A DNA stretch of 64,000 nt from Candidatus Calescibacterium sp. (GCA_025059235.1 JANXCV010000002.1:333498-397497); one strand, 5' to 3'; counted from the first letter of the stretch, positions 10,979-23,809 are shown. Numbers and translations: made by a program. The notes: generated by a model from the letters alone, not told the origin.

Positions 10979-12981
10979 AGGGTTTAATATTATTGATTGT
11001 TTTTTTTGGTTTGATTATTTCTATAGTTTTTGGAGAAGATGATTTCGAGGAAGCAGATTTTTTAAGGCAGGAACTTGATTTCAGTTTTAGAGTTCAAGGT
11101 TTAAGCAAATACTCAAAGAGTATTTTAGATTCTCCTGCATTTATATCAATAGTATTTCCTATTGAGTTAAGGTTATTTTACTATGAGAATATATCTACTT
11201 TGTTGAACTTTAGTCCTGGTTTATATGTTGTTGAAGATGGTACGTATTGGTATTTGGGTAGTAGAGGGGTTCAAATACCGGGAAGCTATAATTCCAGAGC
11301 TTTGTTTTTGATTAATGGTTTTCCCACTAACAATCTTATTTTTGGTAATCCTATATATCATCCTACTCAGATGATAAATTATGTTGAGATTGTAAATGGT
11401 TATTCTAATGTTTATTCAGGTTCTAATTCTTTGGTTGCAACTGTTAATTTTATTCCGTATTTTACCGATGAAAGGAATGAAAAGTTTGAATTAAGGCATA
11501 CTTACTATTTTTATTCTAATAAGACTGGTTCTAATACTTTTGCTAGATATATGCTAACTGAAGATCCTTATTTGGATTTTGGGATACATTTTTATTCTTA
11601 TCCTGGTAGGACTATATTTTTACCCCAACGTAAAGAATTTTCTATTGATGATGATAATATGTATACGAGTCATTACCATGTTTTTGGCAAAATTTCAGAG
11701 AACACTTCTTTTTATTTTTCGAACAGTTCATCTAGGTATCATTTTCCCCTAGGATCGTTTGGTATGACGTTAAACGATAGGAATGATTTCTTATATGAAA
11801 ATTCCACGTATTTATACTTTAAGAACTCTATAAATTTATCTTCTTTCTCTGGGTTGAGTTTGAATATGTATTACCAGAGTTATAAGGAGCATGCTGAATA
11901 TCCTACATTAGATCAGGGATTTATTAACATTGATGATTTTAGAAGTAGGATGTATTCTGTAGATATTAATTATTATGGTATAGGTAGGAATTCGGAATTA
12001 GTTGTAGGTTTAGAATACAGAAATATTTCGTATAGTTTAAGGAACTTTGATGTTAACTATTTTTCTCGAGAATTTCTTACAGAGAATCTAAATAAGAAGA
12101 GAACTGGTTTACCGATTTTTTCGGTATACTCTTCTTATGACTACAGGTTCGGTAATAGGGGTGATAGATATTGGTTATTTTCTATATCGCTAAGATATGA
12201 TAGCTATTTTGATTTATATGATAATTTTAAATCTATTTTTGTTCCTCAATTTGCTGTGATAAGGGTTGACGGTGATAAAGCTTTGAAATTTGTTTATTCT
12301 CAAAACTATAGGGCTCCTAGTATTGGTGAGGCTTTTTATGACGATGGTGGTATATCAATATTATCTAATCCTAATTTAAAACCTGAGAGGCATAGGACTT
12401 TTGAGACCATATACTATACAGAGATAAAGGATAGAAATAGGTTTGGATATTTTTCTTTTTCCTTATACCATATGGATATTTCGGACTTAATAAACAATGT
12501 TGTAGTTGGGACCAACAATTTGGGTATAGAGGTTAGTCAATACAGAAATACGGCTGATGTAAGAGTTTTGGGAAGCATGTTGGATTATGCTTTGTATCAT
12601 AGAGACAGAGAATTCATAAGGATTTCATATAGCTATGCCAATGCTCGTTCTATTAATTATTTTTCGTTTTTATCTAATTCACCGAAACATTTGTTGCTAT
12701 TAAAATATGGAAAGAGAATTGCGGAGAATTTATGGTTTTCTGTTGAAAATAAATGGACTTCATCTGTTTTTGATGATTATGGTAATATTGTGAAGGGATT
12801 TAATATTACAAATATTAACTTGATATACGAGTTTAGGAATGGGGGTAAGATAGGTTTGACTATGTATAATGTGTTTGATATAAAAGCTAATTATGTTGTG
12901 AGTTTATCTAATAATTATCCTGTATCACTATATCCTGTTAAGCAAAGAACAATATATTTAAATTTTGATCTGAAATTGTGA
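10975..12981 (+). CDS. TonB-dependent receptor-like outer-membrane protein
   Basis: Predicted outer-membrane beta-barrel of 668 residues with a signal peptide (residues 1-20, cleaved near VFG-ED). A plug domain follows, with the pattern LLNFSPGLYVVEDG, GSRGVQIPGSYNSRALFLINGFP and YVEIVNGYSNVYSGSNSLVATVNF, matching receptor plug motifs (I-RG, R-LVLIDG, VEVVRGP-S-LYG--A--GVINI). The rest is aromatic, alternating beta-strand sequence with FGYFSFSLYHMDISDL and a C-terminal strand ending in TIYLNFDLKL. No clear TonB box can be named. It is the last gene of the operon, joined to the GGDEF gene by ATGA. In this context it probably brings in or detects the ligand read by the upstream sensors. Confidence 0.85.
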   Translation: MKGLILLIVFFGLIISIVFGEDDFEEADFLRQELDFSFRVQGLSKYSKSILDSPAFISIVFPIELRLFYYENISTLLNFSPGLYVVEDGTYWYLGSRGVQIPGSYNSRALFLINGFPTNNLIFGNPIYHPTQMINYVEIVNGYSNVYSGSNSLVATVNFIPYFTDERNEKFELRHTYYFYSNKTGSNTFARYMLTEDPYLDFGIHFYSYPGRTIFLPQRKEFSIDDDNMYTSHYHVFGKISENTSFYFSNSSSRYHFPLGSFGMTLNDRNDFLYENSTYLYFKNSINLSSFSGLSLNMYYQSYKEHAEYPTLDQGFINIDDFRSRMYSVDINYYGIGRNSELVVGLEYRNISYSLRNFDVNYFSREFLTENLNKKRTGLPIFSVYSSYDYRFGNRGDRYWLFSISLRYDSYFDLYDNFKSIFVPQFAVIRVDGDKALKFVYSQNYRAPSIGEAFYDDGGISILSNPNLKPERHRTFETIYYTEIKDRNRFGYFSFSLYHMDISDLINNVVVGTNNLGIEVSQYRNTADVRVLGSMLDYALYHRDREFIRISYSYANARSINYFSFLSNSPKHLLLLKYGKRIAENLWFSVENKWTSSVFDDYGNIVKGFNITNINLIYEFRNGGKIGLTMYNVFDIKANYVVSLSNNYPVSLYPVKQRTIYLNFDLKL

Positions 12982-13001
12982 TGGAAAGGGATTAGTGTTT
13001 T

Positions 13002-13670
13002 ATGATAGATTTTAAAAAATTGAAGGATTTATATGCGTTTTTAGAGAGTATTGAGGATAGTATTCTGGCTAACTCTCCTGTTTTTAAGCTTTATAATTTA
13101 AAAAGTGGGAACAAATGGTTGATGGTTTGGAGTACCATACTTTCTTCAAGGACTACTGATAAGGCGATGATGAAGGTTTTACCTGTGTTAGCCAGTAAAT
13201 TTTCTGAACCTAAAGATGTTTTAGGGAGTGATTTACAGGAGCTTGAGGAATTGTTTAGACCACTAGGTTTCTATAGAAGTAAGGCTAGAATGTTTTTGGA
13301 TTTTAACAAAACTATTGTTGAAAAATACGGTGGTATTTTACCGAGAAGTTTAGAGGAGTTAACTAAGTTACCCGGTATAGGTCTAAAGGTTGCTTCAATT
13401 ATATTGAATGATCTCTTTGGTGAGGGTTACATTGGTGTTGATACGCATGTTTTTAGAATACTAAATAGAGTAGGTGTAGTGCGAGCCGGTACACCTGATA
13501 GAATGTGGAGGATTTTGCATACTGAAAGCGTAAGAGAGAGGTTAACTACGAAGATATATTTAAATTTGAATAGGTATTTAGTTGCTTTTGGACAGACTAT
13601 ATGTAAACATCATCCATATTGTCATATGTGTGATTTTAGGGATAAGTGTAGCTACTATAGAAGTTTATAG
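13002..13670 (+). CDS. nth: Endonuclease III
   Basis: DNA glycosylase/AP lyase for oxidised pyrimidines. The 222-residue protein has the helix-hairpin-helix LPGIGLKVA with the catalytic Lys (K129) and the catalytic Asp in VDTHVFR (D147). At the C-terminus an iron-sulfur cluster motif is visible at C201, C207, C210 and C216. Spacing is C-x5-C-x2-C-x5-C, whereas the standard first gap is six residues; the difference is small and the four cysteines are all present. The start follows a GGAAAGGG ribosome-binding site by about 14 nt. The gene is 20 bp after the TonB receptor gene. Its 3' end overlaps the convergent prmC by 35 bp. Confidence 0.93.
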   Translation: MIDFKKLKDLYAFLESIEDSILANSPVFKLYNLKSGNKWLMVWSTILSSRTTDKAMMKVLPVLASKFSEPKDVLGSDLQELEELFRPLGFYRSKARMFLDFNKTIVEKYGGILPRSLEELTKLPGIGLKVASIILNDLFGEGYIGVDTHVFRILNRVGVVRAGTPDRMWRILHTESVRERLTTKIYLNLNRYLVAFGQTICKHHPYCHMCDFRDKCSYYRSL

Positions 13671-14562
13671 ATTTTTTGTGTTTGTTAGAAATTTCTAAGA
13701 GGAAAATTTTGCGCTGTATATAGACTGTGTTGTAGTTTATTTTGTTTTTAATTTTTTTTAGTTTTCTTATAATTTTTTCTAGAGCTTTTTTATCTATTTC
13801 GAAGAATGCTATGAAGCTAGAGGTTTGTTTTTGTAGTAGGAAGTTTAGTAGGAGGTTATAGAAATATGTTTTTTTTGGTGTTAGGAGTGCGTTTTCGGGT
13901 TCGAATTTCAGTTCTTGTTTTAGTTCTTTTTTAGTCAAGTATGGGGGGTTGGATATAAGGATTTGAATGGACTGTGAGGGTAAGCTTTTTTTGATTATAT
14001 CTATTTTCGAGAAGTTTATTAGGTTAATATCGATGTTGTTTAGATGGGAATTTTTTTGAGCGACAAGTAGGGCATTAAAGGATATGTCTATTCCTATAGG
14101 TATTATGGATAGAGATTTATAGTAGTTTTGTAATTTTTTGACAAGTGATAGTATTATGTTTCCTGAGCCTATTCCAAAGTCTATTAGGAATATCTTATTA
14201 AATTTTTCTCCTATGTTGTGATTTTGTGTAAGGGAGGAGAAGATTTCTTGTGTAATTATTTCTGTTTCAGGCCTTGGTATTAGAGTGTAGGGGTTTATAT
14301 AAAGTTGTATTTCTCCAAATTTTACTATGCTTTCTAGGTATTGGATAGGGAAATGATACTTAAATACCATTTTGGATAGTTTATCACACTTTATTAGTTC
14401 ATTTTGGGTTAGTATTTGTTGATTATCCCATAGTGGAAATTTTTTTTCTATTGCTATTTCAATGATTTTTATTAGATTTTTTATCAGTATTTTTTTTTGG
14501 TTTTTTTTCTGGGAATCTATGTATTCTGACTTTAGGTGTTTTATTAGTTCGAACAATTTCAC
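13636..14562 (-). CDS. prmC: Peptide chain release factor glutamine methyltransferase
   Basis: Methylates the glutamine of the GGQ motif in release factors, using SAM. The 308-residue protein has a helical N-terminal domain, the PYTLIPRPETE motif (about 91-101), SAM-binding DFGIGSGN (128-135) and the substrate-binding NPPY (205-208). These together are diagnostic for PrmC/HemK. It converges on nth with a 35-bp overlap at the 3' ends. Upstream lies the rRNA operon, transcribed away from it. The coding strand is very A- and C-rich: in the 60 plus-strand bases from 13801 I count 19 G and 2 C. prfA, a common neighbour, is not here. Confidence 0.93.
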   Translation of the reverse strand: MKLFELIKHLKSEYIDSQKKNQKKILIKNLIKIIEIAIEKKFPLWDNQQILTQNELIKCDKLSKMVFKYHFPIQYLESIVKFGEIQLYINPYTLIPRPETEIITQEIFSSLTQNHNIGEKFNKIFLIDFGIGSGNIILSLVKKLQNYYKSLSIIPIGIDISFNALLVAQKNSHLNNIDINLINFSKIDIIKKSLPSQSIQILISNPPYLTKKELKQELKFEPENALLTPKKTYFYNLLLNFLLQKQTSSFIAFFEIDKKALEKIIRKLKKIKNKINYNTVYIQRKIFLLEISNKHKKSINFYSSYTYP

Positions 14563-14705
14563 AGTATTATAGTTATGTATTTTTGTTTTGGTTTCTTTTG
14601 GATTGGTGGGTGATATAAACTGTTATTAATATTGATAAAAATCAATACTTTTAATAAAAAAAAATAGAGGATTTGTAGTTTATTTTTAAAAAAATGTATT
14701 AGTGG

Positions 14706-14725
14706 AACCCCTTAAGAAAGGGGTT
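14706..14725 (+). other. Leader hairpin before 16S rRNA
   Basis: AACCCCTT and AAGGGGTT form a perfect 8-bp stem around the loop AAGA in the rRNA leader. It lies between the likely promoter and the 16S processing stem. No T-run follows, so it is not a simple terminator. A role in antitermination or leader folding is possible but is inference. Confidence 0.55.
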
Positions 14726-14747
14726 GCCGAGGAGAGAAAAATAGGGG

Positions 14748-14763
14748 TAGCTAACAAGACCTC
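14748..14763 (+). other. 16S processing stem, left arm
   Basis: The 16 nt starting TAGCTAACAAG are an exact reverse complement of 16360-16375, on the far side of 16S. With a one-base bulge, three more G-C pairs can form. Such flanking stems are the usual RNase III sites that release precursor 16S rRNA. Confidence 0.85.
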
Positions 14764-14833
14764 CAAGGTTGGTATAATACACTACCCATAGTATTCGAAT
14801 ACAGGTAGTGATACTTGGGTAGAAAATGAATAA

Positions 14834-16351
<1,518 letters not shown>

Positions 16352-16359
16352 AGGAACCA

Positions 16360-16375
16360 GAGGTCTTGTTAGCTA
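16360..16375 (+). other. 16S processing stem, right arm
   Basis: Exact reverse complement of 14748-14763. It lies in the 16S-23S spacer, which is only about 60 nt long and contains no tRNA gene. Confidence 0.85.
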
Positions 16376-16393
16376 TCCCATATAAAAAATAGG

Positions 16394-16413
16394 GGTAAGA
16401 GTTAGGGATTGTA
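16394..16413 (+). other. 23S processing stem, left arm
   Basis: These 20 nt, beginning GGTAAGAGTTAGGG, are an exact reverse complement of 20121-20140 at the other end of 23S. They form the precursor stem that would be cut by RNase III and include helix H1 of mature 23S rRNA. Confidence 0.88.
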
Positions 16414-16911
16414 ATGTAGTAAGGGCCCGTAATGGATGGCTCGGCGCAAGACGCCGATGAAGGACGGCTCCAAACCGCCGAAATGGTCGGGGAGCGGGTA
16501 AGGACGCTGTGATCCGGCCGTGTCCGAATGGGGTAACCCACGCCATAGTGCGTGCCCGATATGGGCGGGAACCGGGCGAAGTGAAACATCTCAGTAGCCC
16601 GAGGAAAAGAAATCAAAATGAGATTCCCTTAGTAGCGGCGAGCGAACGGGGAAGAGCCTAAACTGCTGTTGTGCCAAGCCGGCAGGCGTTGCAACAGCAG
16701 GGTTGAGGGATGTCAGCGGAGAAGGCTGCCGACTTCTCGTGCTTGAGGATGTTCTAGCCGAAGTGGTCTGGAATGGCCTACCATAGAGGGTGAGAGTCCC
16801 GTAGGCGAAAGAACATACCGAAAGCATGGCTGACAGTCCCAAGTAGCGCGGGCCACGTGGAAGCCTGCGTGAATCAGGGGGGACCATCCTCCAAGGCTAA
16901 ATACGTCTTGC

Positions 16912-16957
<46 letters not shown>

Positions 16958-17565
16958 GGGAGGGGAGTGAAATAGAACCTGAAATTGCGGGCCTACAAAC
17001 CGTTCGAGGGTTTGCTACGGGATGGTAGTGACCTGAGAGCGTGCCTTTTGCCTAATGAGCCTGCGAGTTGTCGTCGGTGGCGAGGTTAAGGGGTGCTATA
17101 CCCGGAGCCGTAGCGAAAGCGAATGGTCTGAATAGGGCCAATTAGTCATCGGCGGCAGACCCGAAACGGAACGATCTATCCCTGCCCAGTGTGAACGGCG
17201 GCAAAAACCGCCGGGAGGCGCGAACGGGTCGGTGTTGCAAAACCGTCCGATGAGGTGGGGATAGCGGTGAAAAGCCAATCGCGTTCCGTGATAGCTGGTT
17301 CTCCCCGAAATGCGTCTAGGCGCAGCGTCCCTGGTAGACTCCTATCGGGGGTAGAGCACTGTTGAGGCTAGGGGGTTAACAGCCTACCAAACCTCGACAA
17401 ACTCCGAATACCGATAGGATATGGGGCAGTGAGACTGTGGGCGATAAGGTCCATGGTCAAGAGGGAATGAGCCCAGACCATCGGCTAAGGCCCCCAAATC
17501 CAGGCTAAGTGTGGAAGGAAGTGTTTCTCCGGAGACAGCCAGGAGGTTAGCTTAGAAGCAGCTAT

Positions 17566-17599
<34 letters not shown>

Positions 17600-18360
17600 G
17601 AGAAACGCGCCGAAGATTCAACGGGGCTCAAGCCTGGTGCCGAAGCCATGGGCTTGTATGGAAAGCCATACAAGCGGTAGGGGAGCGTTCCGTGTCAGTC
17701 AAGCCTAGAGCGTAAGCTCGGGTGATAGGGCACGGAAGTGCGAATGCAGGCATGAGTAGCGTAAAGACAGGTGAGAATCCTGTCCGCCGCAAGTCCAAGG
17801 ATTCCAACGCAACGCTCGTCGACGTTGGGTTAGGCGGGACCTAAGGTCAACCCGAAAGGGGCAGCCGAATGGGCAGACGGTTAATATTCCGTCCCCTATA
17901 TCTACCGTCGAAGTTTCAGTTGCGACGTTAGTTAAGCCTTAAGGGCAGGTGGTATGCTCTGTGGGTAGGCGCAAGCCGAACCAGGACGTCCCTTCGGGGA
18001 CTACTAGGTGAGCTAACGTCCGAGAAAAGACTGAAATGGATGGTAGATATAGCCCGTACCGGAAACCGACACTGGTGGACGGGCAGAGTATGCTAAGGCG
18101 CGCGTGAGAACCCTCCCTAAGGAACTCGGCAAATTGGCCCCGTAACTTCGGGAGAAGGGGTGCCTCTGTGCGTAAGCACAGGGGTCGCAGCTAAGCGGTC
18201 CTGGCGACTGTTTATCAAAAACACAGGTTTCTGCTAAGCCGTAAGGCGAAGTATAGGGGCTGACGCCTGCCCGGTGCCCGAAGGTTACGGTGAGGGCTTA
18301 GCGGGAGTTACTCCCGCGAAGGTCTGATCCTAAGCCCGGGTAAACGGCGGCCGTAACTAT

Positions 18361-19156
<796 letters not shown>

Positions 19157-19720
19157 AACGGTCCTAAGGTAGCGAAATTCCTTGCCACGTAAGTTGTGGC
19201 CTGCATGAAAGGCGTAACGACTGGGACTCTGTCTCAGGGGGGGGCACGGTGAAATTGCACACCCTGTGAAGATGCAGGGTAGCAGCAGCAAGACGGAAAG
19301 ACCCTGTGAAGCTTTACTGCAGCCTGGTACTGGATTTTTGGCTGCCTTGTACAGGATAGGTGGGAGGCTGGGATGTGTCGACGCCAGTCGGCACGGAGCC
19401 GCCCTTGGGATACCACCCTTGGTAGCTGGAAATCCTAACGACAGAGGTCGGACAATGCCAGGTGGGCAGTTTCACTGGGGCAGTGGCCTCCTAAAAGGTA
19501 ATGGAGGCGTCCAAAGCTCGCCTCAGCCCGGTCGGAAATCGGGTGTTGAGTGCAAAGGCATAAGGCGGGTTTACTGTGAGAGGGACACCTCGAGCAGTTG
19601 CGAAAGCAGGGCTTAGTGATCCGGCGGTTCCGTATGGAAGGGCCGTCGCTCAGCGGATAAAAGTTACTCCGGGGATAACAGGCTTGTGGCGCCCAAGAGT
19701 TCACATCGACGGCGCCGTTC

Positions 19721-19756
<36 letters not shown>

Positions 19757-20120
19757 GAGAAGGTCCCAAGGGTCGGGCTGCTCGCCCGTTAAAGCGGTAC
19801 GTGAGCTGGGTTCAGAGCGTCGTGAGACAGCTCGGTCCCTATCTGCTGCTGCCGCAGGAGACTTGAGGGGAGTCGCTCCTAGTACGAGAGGACCGGAGCG
19901 AACACACCGCTGGTGTACCGGCTGTTAAGCCGTTAGCAGCGTCGGGTAGCCAAGTGTGGACGTGATAACTGCTGAAAGCATCTAAGCAGGAAGCACACCC
20001 CAAGATAAGGTCTCCCTCCGCGAAAGCGGGTAAGGTCCCGGGTAGACTACCCGGTATATAGGCCGGAGCTGGAAGCTCAGTAATGGGTGAAGGTGACCGG
20101 TACTAATCGACCGAGAGCTT

Positions 20121-20140
20121 TACAATCCCTAACTCTTACC
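20121..20140 (+). other. 23S processing stem, right arm
   Basis: Exact 20-nt reverse complement of 16394-16413. It closes the precursor 23S stem. No 5S gene or tRNA lies between it and the next protein gene. Confidence 0.88.
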
Positions 20141-20222
20141 TCCTTTATCTATATCTATAGACTAAACTGATATCTATCAACCTAATTCAATAAAACCAAC
20201 GTCTATCAACTCAATTAAATTA

Positions 20223-22832
20223 ATGTTTATTACTAGATTAAAACCAACATTTACTCCCTTGCTGATCGTACTTATTGGATTTATTTTTATTTTTCATGGC
20301 TTCGTATATTCTCAAATCATAGTTCAAAGGATTCAAAAAGAAAGTATTTATAATAAAGATAAATCAGATTCAATAATGTTTATAGAGTCATTTAGTCCGG
20401 AAGAATACTCAATAAACTGGTATCAACAAATATACGAAATATATAAGCATAAGGATGAACTGTATCTCCTAAATAAAAGTAAACAATCTATAGTTAAGTA
20501 CAGGAACAAAAATCTAGACTTAAGCTTTTCCACAAAGTTGAAAGAAACCATAAAAAGAATAGAAAAAAAAGTAAATAAAAAAGTATCTGGTCAATATGAA
20601 CTAAGAATAAAAGATGGACATATCTACTTCATAGATTTTCTGAGAGATAAAGAACATAAAGTTGAGGAAATAATTATAGCAAAACTAACCATAAACCTAG
20701 AATTTGTACAGGATTTCTACAAAGAAGGAATATTTCATTTTAACCTAATGAACGGGGGATATCGAAATATATCCCACATAAAAACCATAGTAATAGATAA
20801 AAATAATAACATATACTTGTTTTTTGATGATGATAAACAAAAAGAAGTAATAAGAATCGTTAAGGTAACAACTGATCAGAAGGGAAATAGAATTTGTACA
20901 GAAGTAGATATAGATTCGAAGTATATATCAAATTACTATTTAGCTGATAAGCAGGATAATTTCTATTTTTATATTGATGACGGAGTCTATTTATTTGATT
21001 TTAAAAATCTAATATACTTGGATTTGATACATAAAAATATAAAATTGATAAAGAGTTTTGACTTTAGTAAAATTAATCCAGCAGAGATATACGTGGATTA
21101 TACAGATAGTAGCGTATTTATAGGTTATGTAGATTATAATTTGAGATACCTTTATGTAGAAAGATTTACAAAAGAACATCCAAAAAAAACACAAATATTA
21201 ACTTTTGAAATATCCAGAAAAACTAACACACATAAACAAAAAATTAATGTACTAATCAGTAAAGTTAGATATAACAGCGGGAAAATATATGTTTTGTATC
21301 ATATTTACAGTGGGATACAGGTTGAATCTTATTTACTAATTTTTGAATTGAATACAAAAAGGAAGGAAAATATATCATTGACAAGTTTAATTGGACTTAG
21401 CAACAAAAATAAGCAAACTGATATCTATATTCCCAAGGAATTTTTTGTTGAAAACATGAATATTTGGATAGCCGGAACACATTTAAGCAAAAAGATATTT
21501 AGACACAGCTTCTTATCAAAAATTAATCTATACAAAAAACACATAGAATTAGAGTATAAGTTTATACTACGAAATATTTTTGAATTGAATGACAGAGGAT
21601 TTGATAATTTAAATTTTTTTAAACTGGAAAGTGGATACGCTTCATTAATATCAAGAAATGGTATATACTATTTAGTACGTATAAATGAAGATTTAACAGT
21701 AGACAAAAATTTTGCAGAGAAAGGAATATTGATCATTCCTTTAACAGAAATAATCGAAGAAATTAGTGATGATTCAATTGATTACTATGATATAGAATAT
21801 GATTATTATAATTTAGAGTGTCACTTTGAATCAATTAAGCAGGATAAAAAGGGCAACCTCTATATCTATGGATCAATATACAATCACAAAAGTAATTATT
21901 ATTACTTGATAAAAGTAGATCAAAAAGGAAATATTGACAAAAATTTCAATAAAAAAGGTTTTGTAATAATTGACAAAATATTTAATACCAAACAAAGCAA
22001 GAACAAAAGGTTTAAAGTCATTTTAGATGAAAAACATTTATATATTATTCATATTCAAAACAAAAAGATATATGGTATGGCGGTGATATCATCCAAAACA
22101 GGAATAGTGGAAAAATTAACTATCTTTAATAATCAATCAAATCTTTTCAAGTATAACGAATTTTGCGATACCGAAGTAATATCAGGTAACGTATTTATTG
22201 TCTTGCAAAACAGAAACCTTCAAAAAACATATTTAGTCAAACTAGATAGTAACGCAAGCATAGATAAGAATTTCGGTAAAAATGGATTCATAATTATTGA
22301 CAAAATCGATCTACCAAATATAACTCATATTGATGGTAAAAATTTGATATTGACTGGAAAGCATTTGACGAAAAAAGAACTTTGCTTGATGAAACTAGAC
22401 GAGAAAGGAAATATAGATAACACCCTTGGAATAGTATTTGTTAAAGGAAATATTCTAGATAAGCTAATAGGAGATCAGTTATTCTTCATTAATAATGTAA
22501 TAAAAGAATCTGATGAAAAACTCTTACTAAGTGTATATACCAAAACTTACATAGGAATTCTTAAGTATACCAAAGAAAAAGATAAAAATTATATTGTAGA
22601 AGTTGACTATAGCAAAAAAAATAAAAAGGTCATCTGTAAAGACATTACAAAATTTGAAGAGAGAGTAAAAGTAATAATACAAAAAATTTACGGTGGAAAA
22701 ATCAATGATATTATAATACAATATACAATCTCGGTGGATAAAGAAAAAAGAAAAAAGCTTGAAGGTATAATCAAAGTAAAACACTCTTCATTAGGTATTC
22801 TTAGAGGATTAATCCAAATTCATCTGAATTAA
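20223..22832 (+). CDS. Large secreted protein with delta-60-like repeats
   Basis: Predicted exported protein of 869 residues and unknown function. A signal peptide (hydrophobic about 13-29, probable cut after VYS) is followed by a long, Lys-, Ile-, Asn- and Tyr-rich, mostly beta sequence. Repeats resembling the delta-60 pattern (a K-V/L-D-x-x-G-x-hD-x-x-F-x-x-x-G-x motif) are seen near residues 488-505, 561-585, 671-695 and 722-735; for example VDQKGNIDKNFNKKGFVII. These repeats usually build propeller-like extracellular proteins. The gene begins only 82 bp after the 23S processing stem, with no clear ribosome-binding site or terminator between, so read-through from rRNA transcription is possible. 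It converges on the ackA pseudogene. No catalytic motif is recognisable. Confidence 0.7.
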   Translation: MFITRLKPTFTPLLIVLIGFIFIFHGFVYSQIIVQRIQKESIYNKDKSDSIMFIESFSPEEYSINWYQQIYEIYKHKDELYLLNKSKQSIVKYRNKNLDLSFSTKLKETIKRIEKKVNKKVSGQYELRIKDGHIYFIDFLRDKEHKVEEIIIAKLTINLEFVQDFYKEGIFHFNLMNGGYRNISHIKTIVIDKNNNIYLFFDDDKQKEVIRIVKVTTDQKGNRICTEVDIDSKYISNYYLADKQDNFYFYIDDGVYLFDFKNLIYLDLIHKNIKLIKSFDFSKINPAEIYVDYTDSSVFIGYVDYNLRYLYVERFTKEHPKKTQILTFEISRKTNTHKQKINVLISKVRYNSGKIYVLYHIYSGIQVESYLLIFELNTKRKENISLTSLIGLSNKNKQTDIYIPKEFFVENMNIWIAGTHLSKKIFRHSFLSKINLYKKHIELEYKFILRNIFELNDRGFDNLNFFKLESGYASLISRNGIYYLVRINEDLTVDKNFAEKGILIIPLTEIIEEISDDSIDYYDIEYDYYNLECHFESIKQDKKGNLYIYGSIYNHKSNYYYLIKVDQKGNIDKNFNKKGFVIIDKIFNTKQSKNKRFKVILDEKHLYIIHIQNKKIYGMAVISSKTGIVEKLTIFNNQSNLFKYNEFCDTEVISGNVFIVLQNRNLQKTYLVKLDSNASIDKNFGKNGFIIIDKIDLPNITHIDGKNLILTGKHLTKKELCLMKLDEKGNIDNTLGIVFVKGNILDKLIGDQLFFINNVIKESDEKLLLSVYTKTYIGILKYTKEKDKNYIVEVDYSKKNKKVICKDITKFEERVKVIIQKIYGGKINDIIIQYTISVDKEKRKKLEGIIKVKHSSLGILRGLIQIHLN

Positions 22833-22864
22833 TTATTCGATCTCTAAATCAATTATTGTTATTT

Positions 22865-23759
22865 TGTATAATTTGTAACAATTTCTTCAGGTGGTTCTTA
22901 TGATATATACAGGTACTTTACTGTGAATGTTTGAAATAATGAAATCGTCATTTTTATTCTTATGATCATCTATATTTACTCCTATTGTGCTGGTAAAATA
23001 CAATCTGAATCGATATTTTCGATCAGTATGTGATAGAAAATGATTTATTTCACTATCCTATATATGAATGATTTCATTGCAAGTATTACATATCTTTCTT
23101 GCGATAAATATCTAGCTCTATGAAATTTTTTACTTTTGTTACTGATAAAAAGCTTGCTTTAAGTCGATGTAGCTCTTTTTAAGTAGATATAACACGACAC
23201 CGGGATCTATATCACCTGGAAGATTTTTCATCATTAATCTTTTTAAAAATTCGGATAATTTTCTTAAAACGTAAGAGCAAGAAATCCTATGAAAACCATA
23301 CTTTTTAATTTCTCTGTAATAAAAATCGGTATCTATACACCTTATATTCTTTGCATACTCTGGAATAGTAGAATGAAAATCCGTATCAAAAACTGCGTAG
23401 TGAATTTTATTTTTGAATTTCTTCATAAAGAATTCAACACCTTTTAAAGATATATTGTTATCTAAGGGATTTATTTCTACAAGAAATCTAAGGATTTCTA
23501 ATCTTTTTTGATCAATTAGAAATAGACTTTTGTAATCTATCTCATGAACTACACGATAAACAAACACGTCAGGTTAAATGTTTGTTTCACCTGCTAATTC
23601 TTCTAAAATTTGCTCAATATTAGAAAGTGGGAAATTCGATTCCATATATTTGTTTAACACAGAAAAATTTTGATTGTATAAACATGCTTTAAGAGATGAG
23701 CTACTGTAGTATAAAATTAAATAAATCCTCATACACTGGCTTGTTTGCCCCGTTTTCAT
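22865..23759 (-). pseudogene. ackA: Decayed acetate kinase
   Basis: Relic of acetate kinase (acetyl-phosphate + ADP to acetate + ATP), read in several minus-strand frames. From the N-terminus: ILYYSSSSLKACLYN (family NxGSSSLKxxLF; the key Asn is lost), then after a frameshift RVVHEIDYKSLFLID (HRVVHGGE), PLDNN, AVFDTDFHSTIPEYA (AVFDTAFHQTMP) and YGFHRISCSYV (YGFHGTSH), then directly GDIDPGVVLYLL. The stretch between, about 45 residues with the HLGNG site, is deleted. Further C-terminal remnants are SFIYRIVK and, at 22865-22957, VNIDDHKNKND and KVPVYIIRTT. About 0.9 kb remains of the usual 1.2 kb. It lies 50 bp after the phosphoketolase relic, so they formed an operon. Confidence 0.88.
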
Positions 23760-23809
23760 AAGTAAACTTTAAAGCTTCTATCTACTTATTTTTCAGGAAA
23801 TCAACATAT

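Larger units (their letters stand above)
14563..14833. promoter_or_regulatory. rRNA operon upstream region and leader
   Basis: About 270 bp between prmC and 16S. It must carry divergent promoters. No perfect -35/-10 pair is seen upstream of the leader. A weak candidate for rRNA is TTGTAG (14673-14678) with TGTATT (14695-14700), 16 bp apart. A GC-rich hairpin (14706-14725) and the left arm of the 16S processing stem (14748-14763) show that transcription begins before 14706. Confidence 0.4.

Noticed and set aside
14773..14778. Perfect TATAAT just before 16S
   Set aside because: It lies downstream of the left processing arm (14748-14763), so a transcript from it could not form the 16S stem, and no -35 sequence fits.
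20160..20222. Imperfect repeat TCTATCAACCTAATTCAAT / TCTATCAACTCAATTAAAT before the 869-residue gene
   Set aside because: Two short AT-rich copies only; too weak to call an operator or repeat family.
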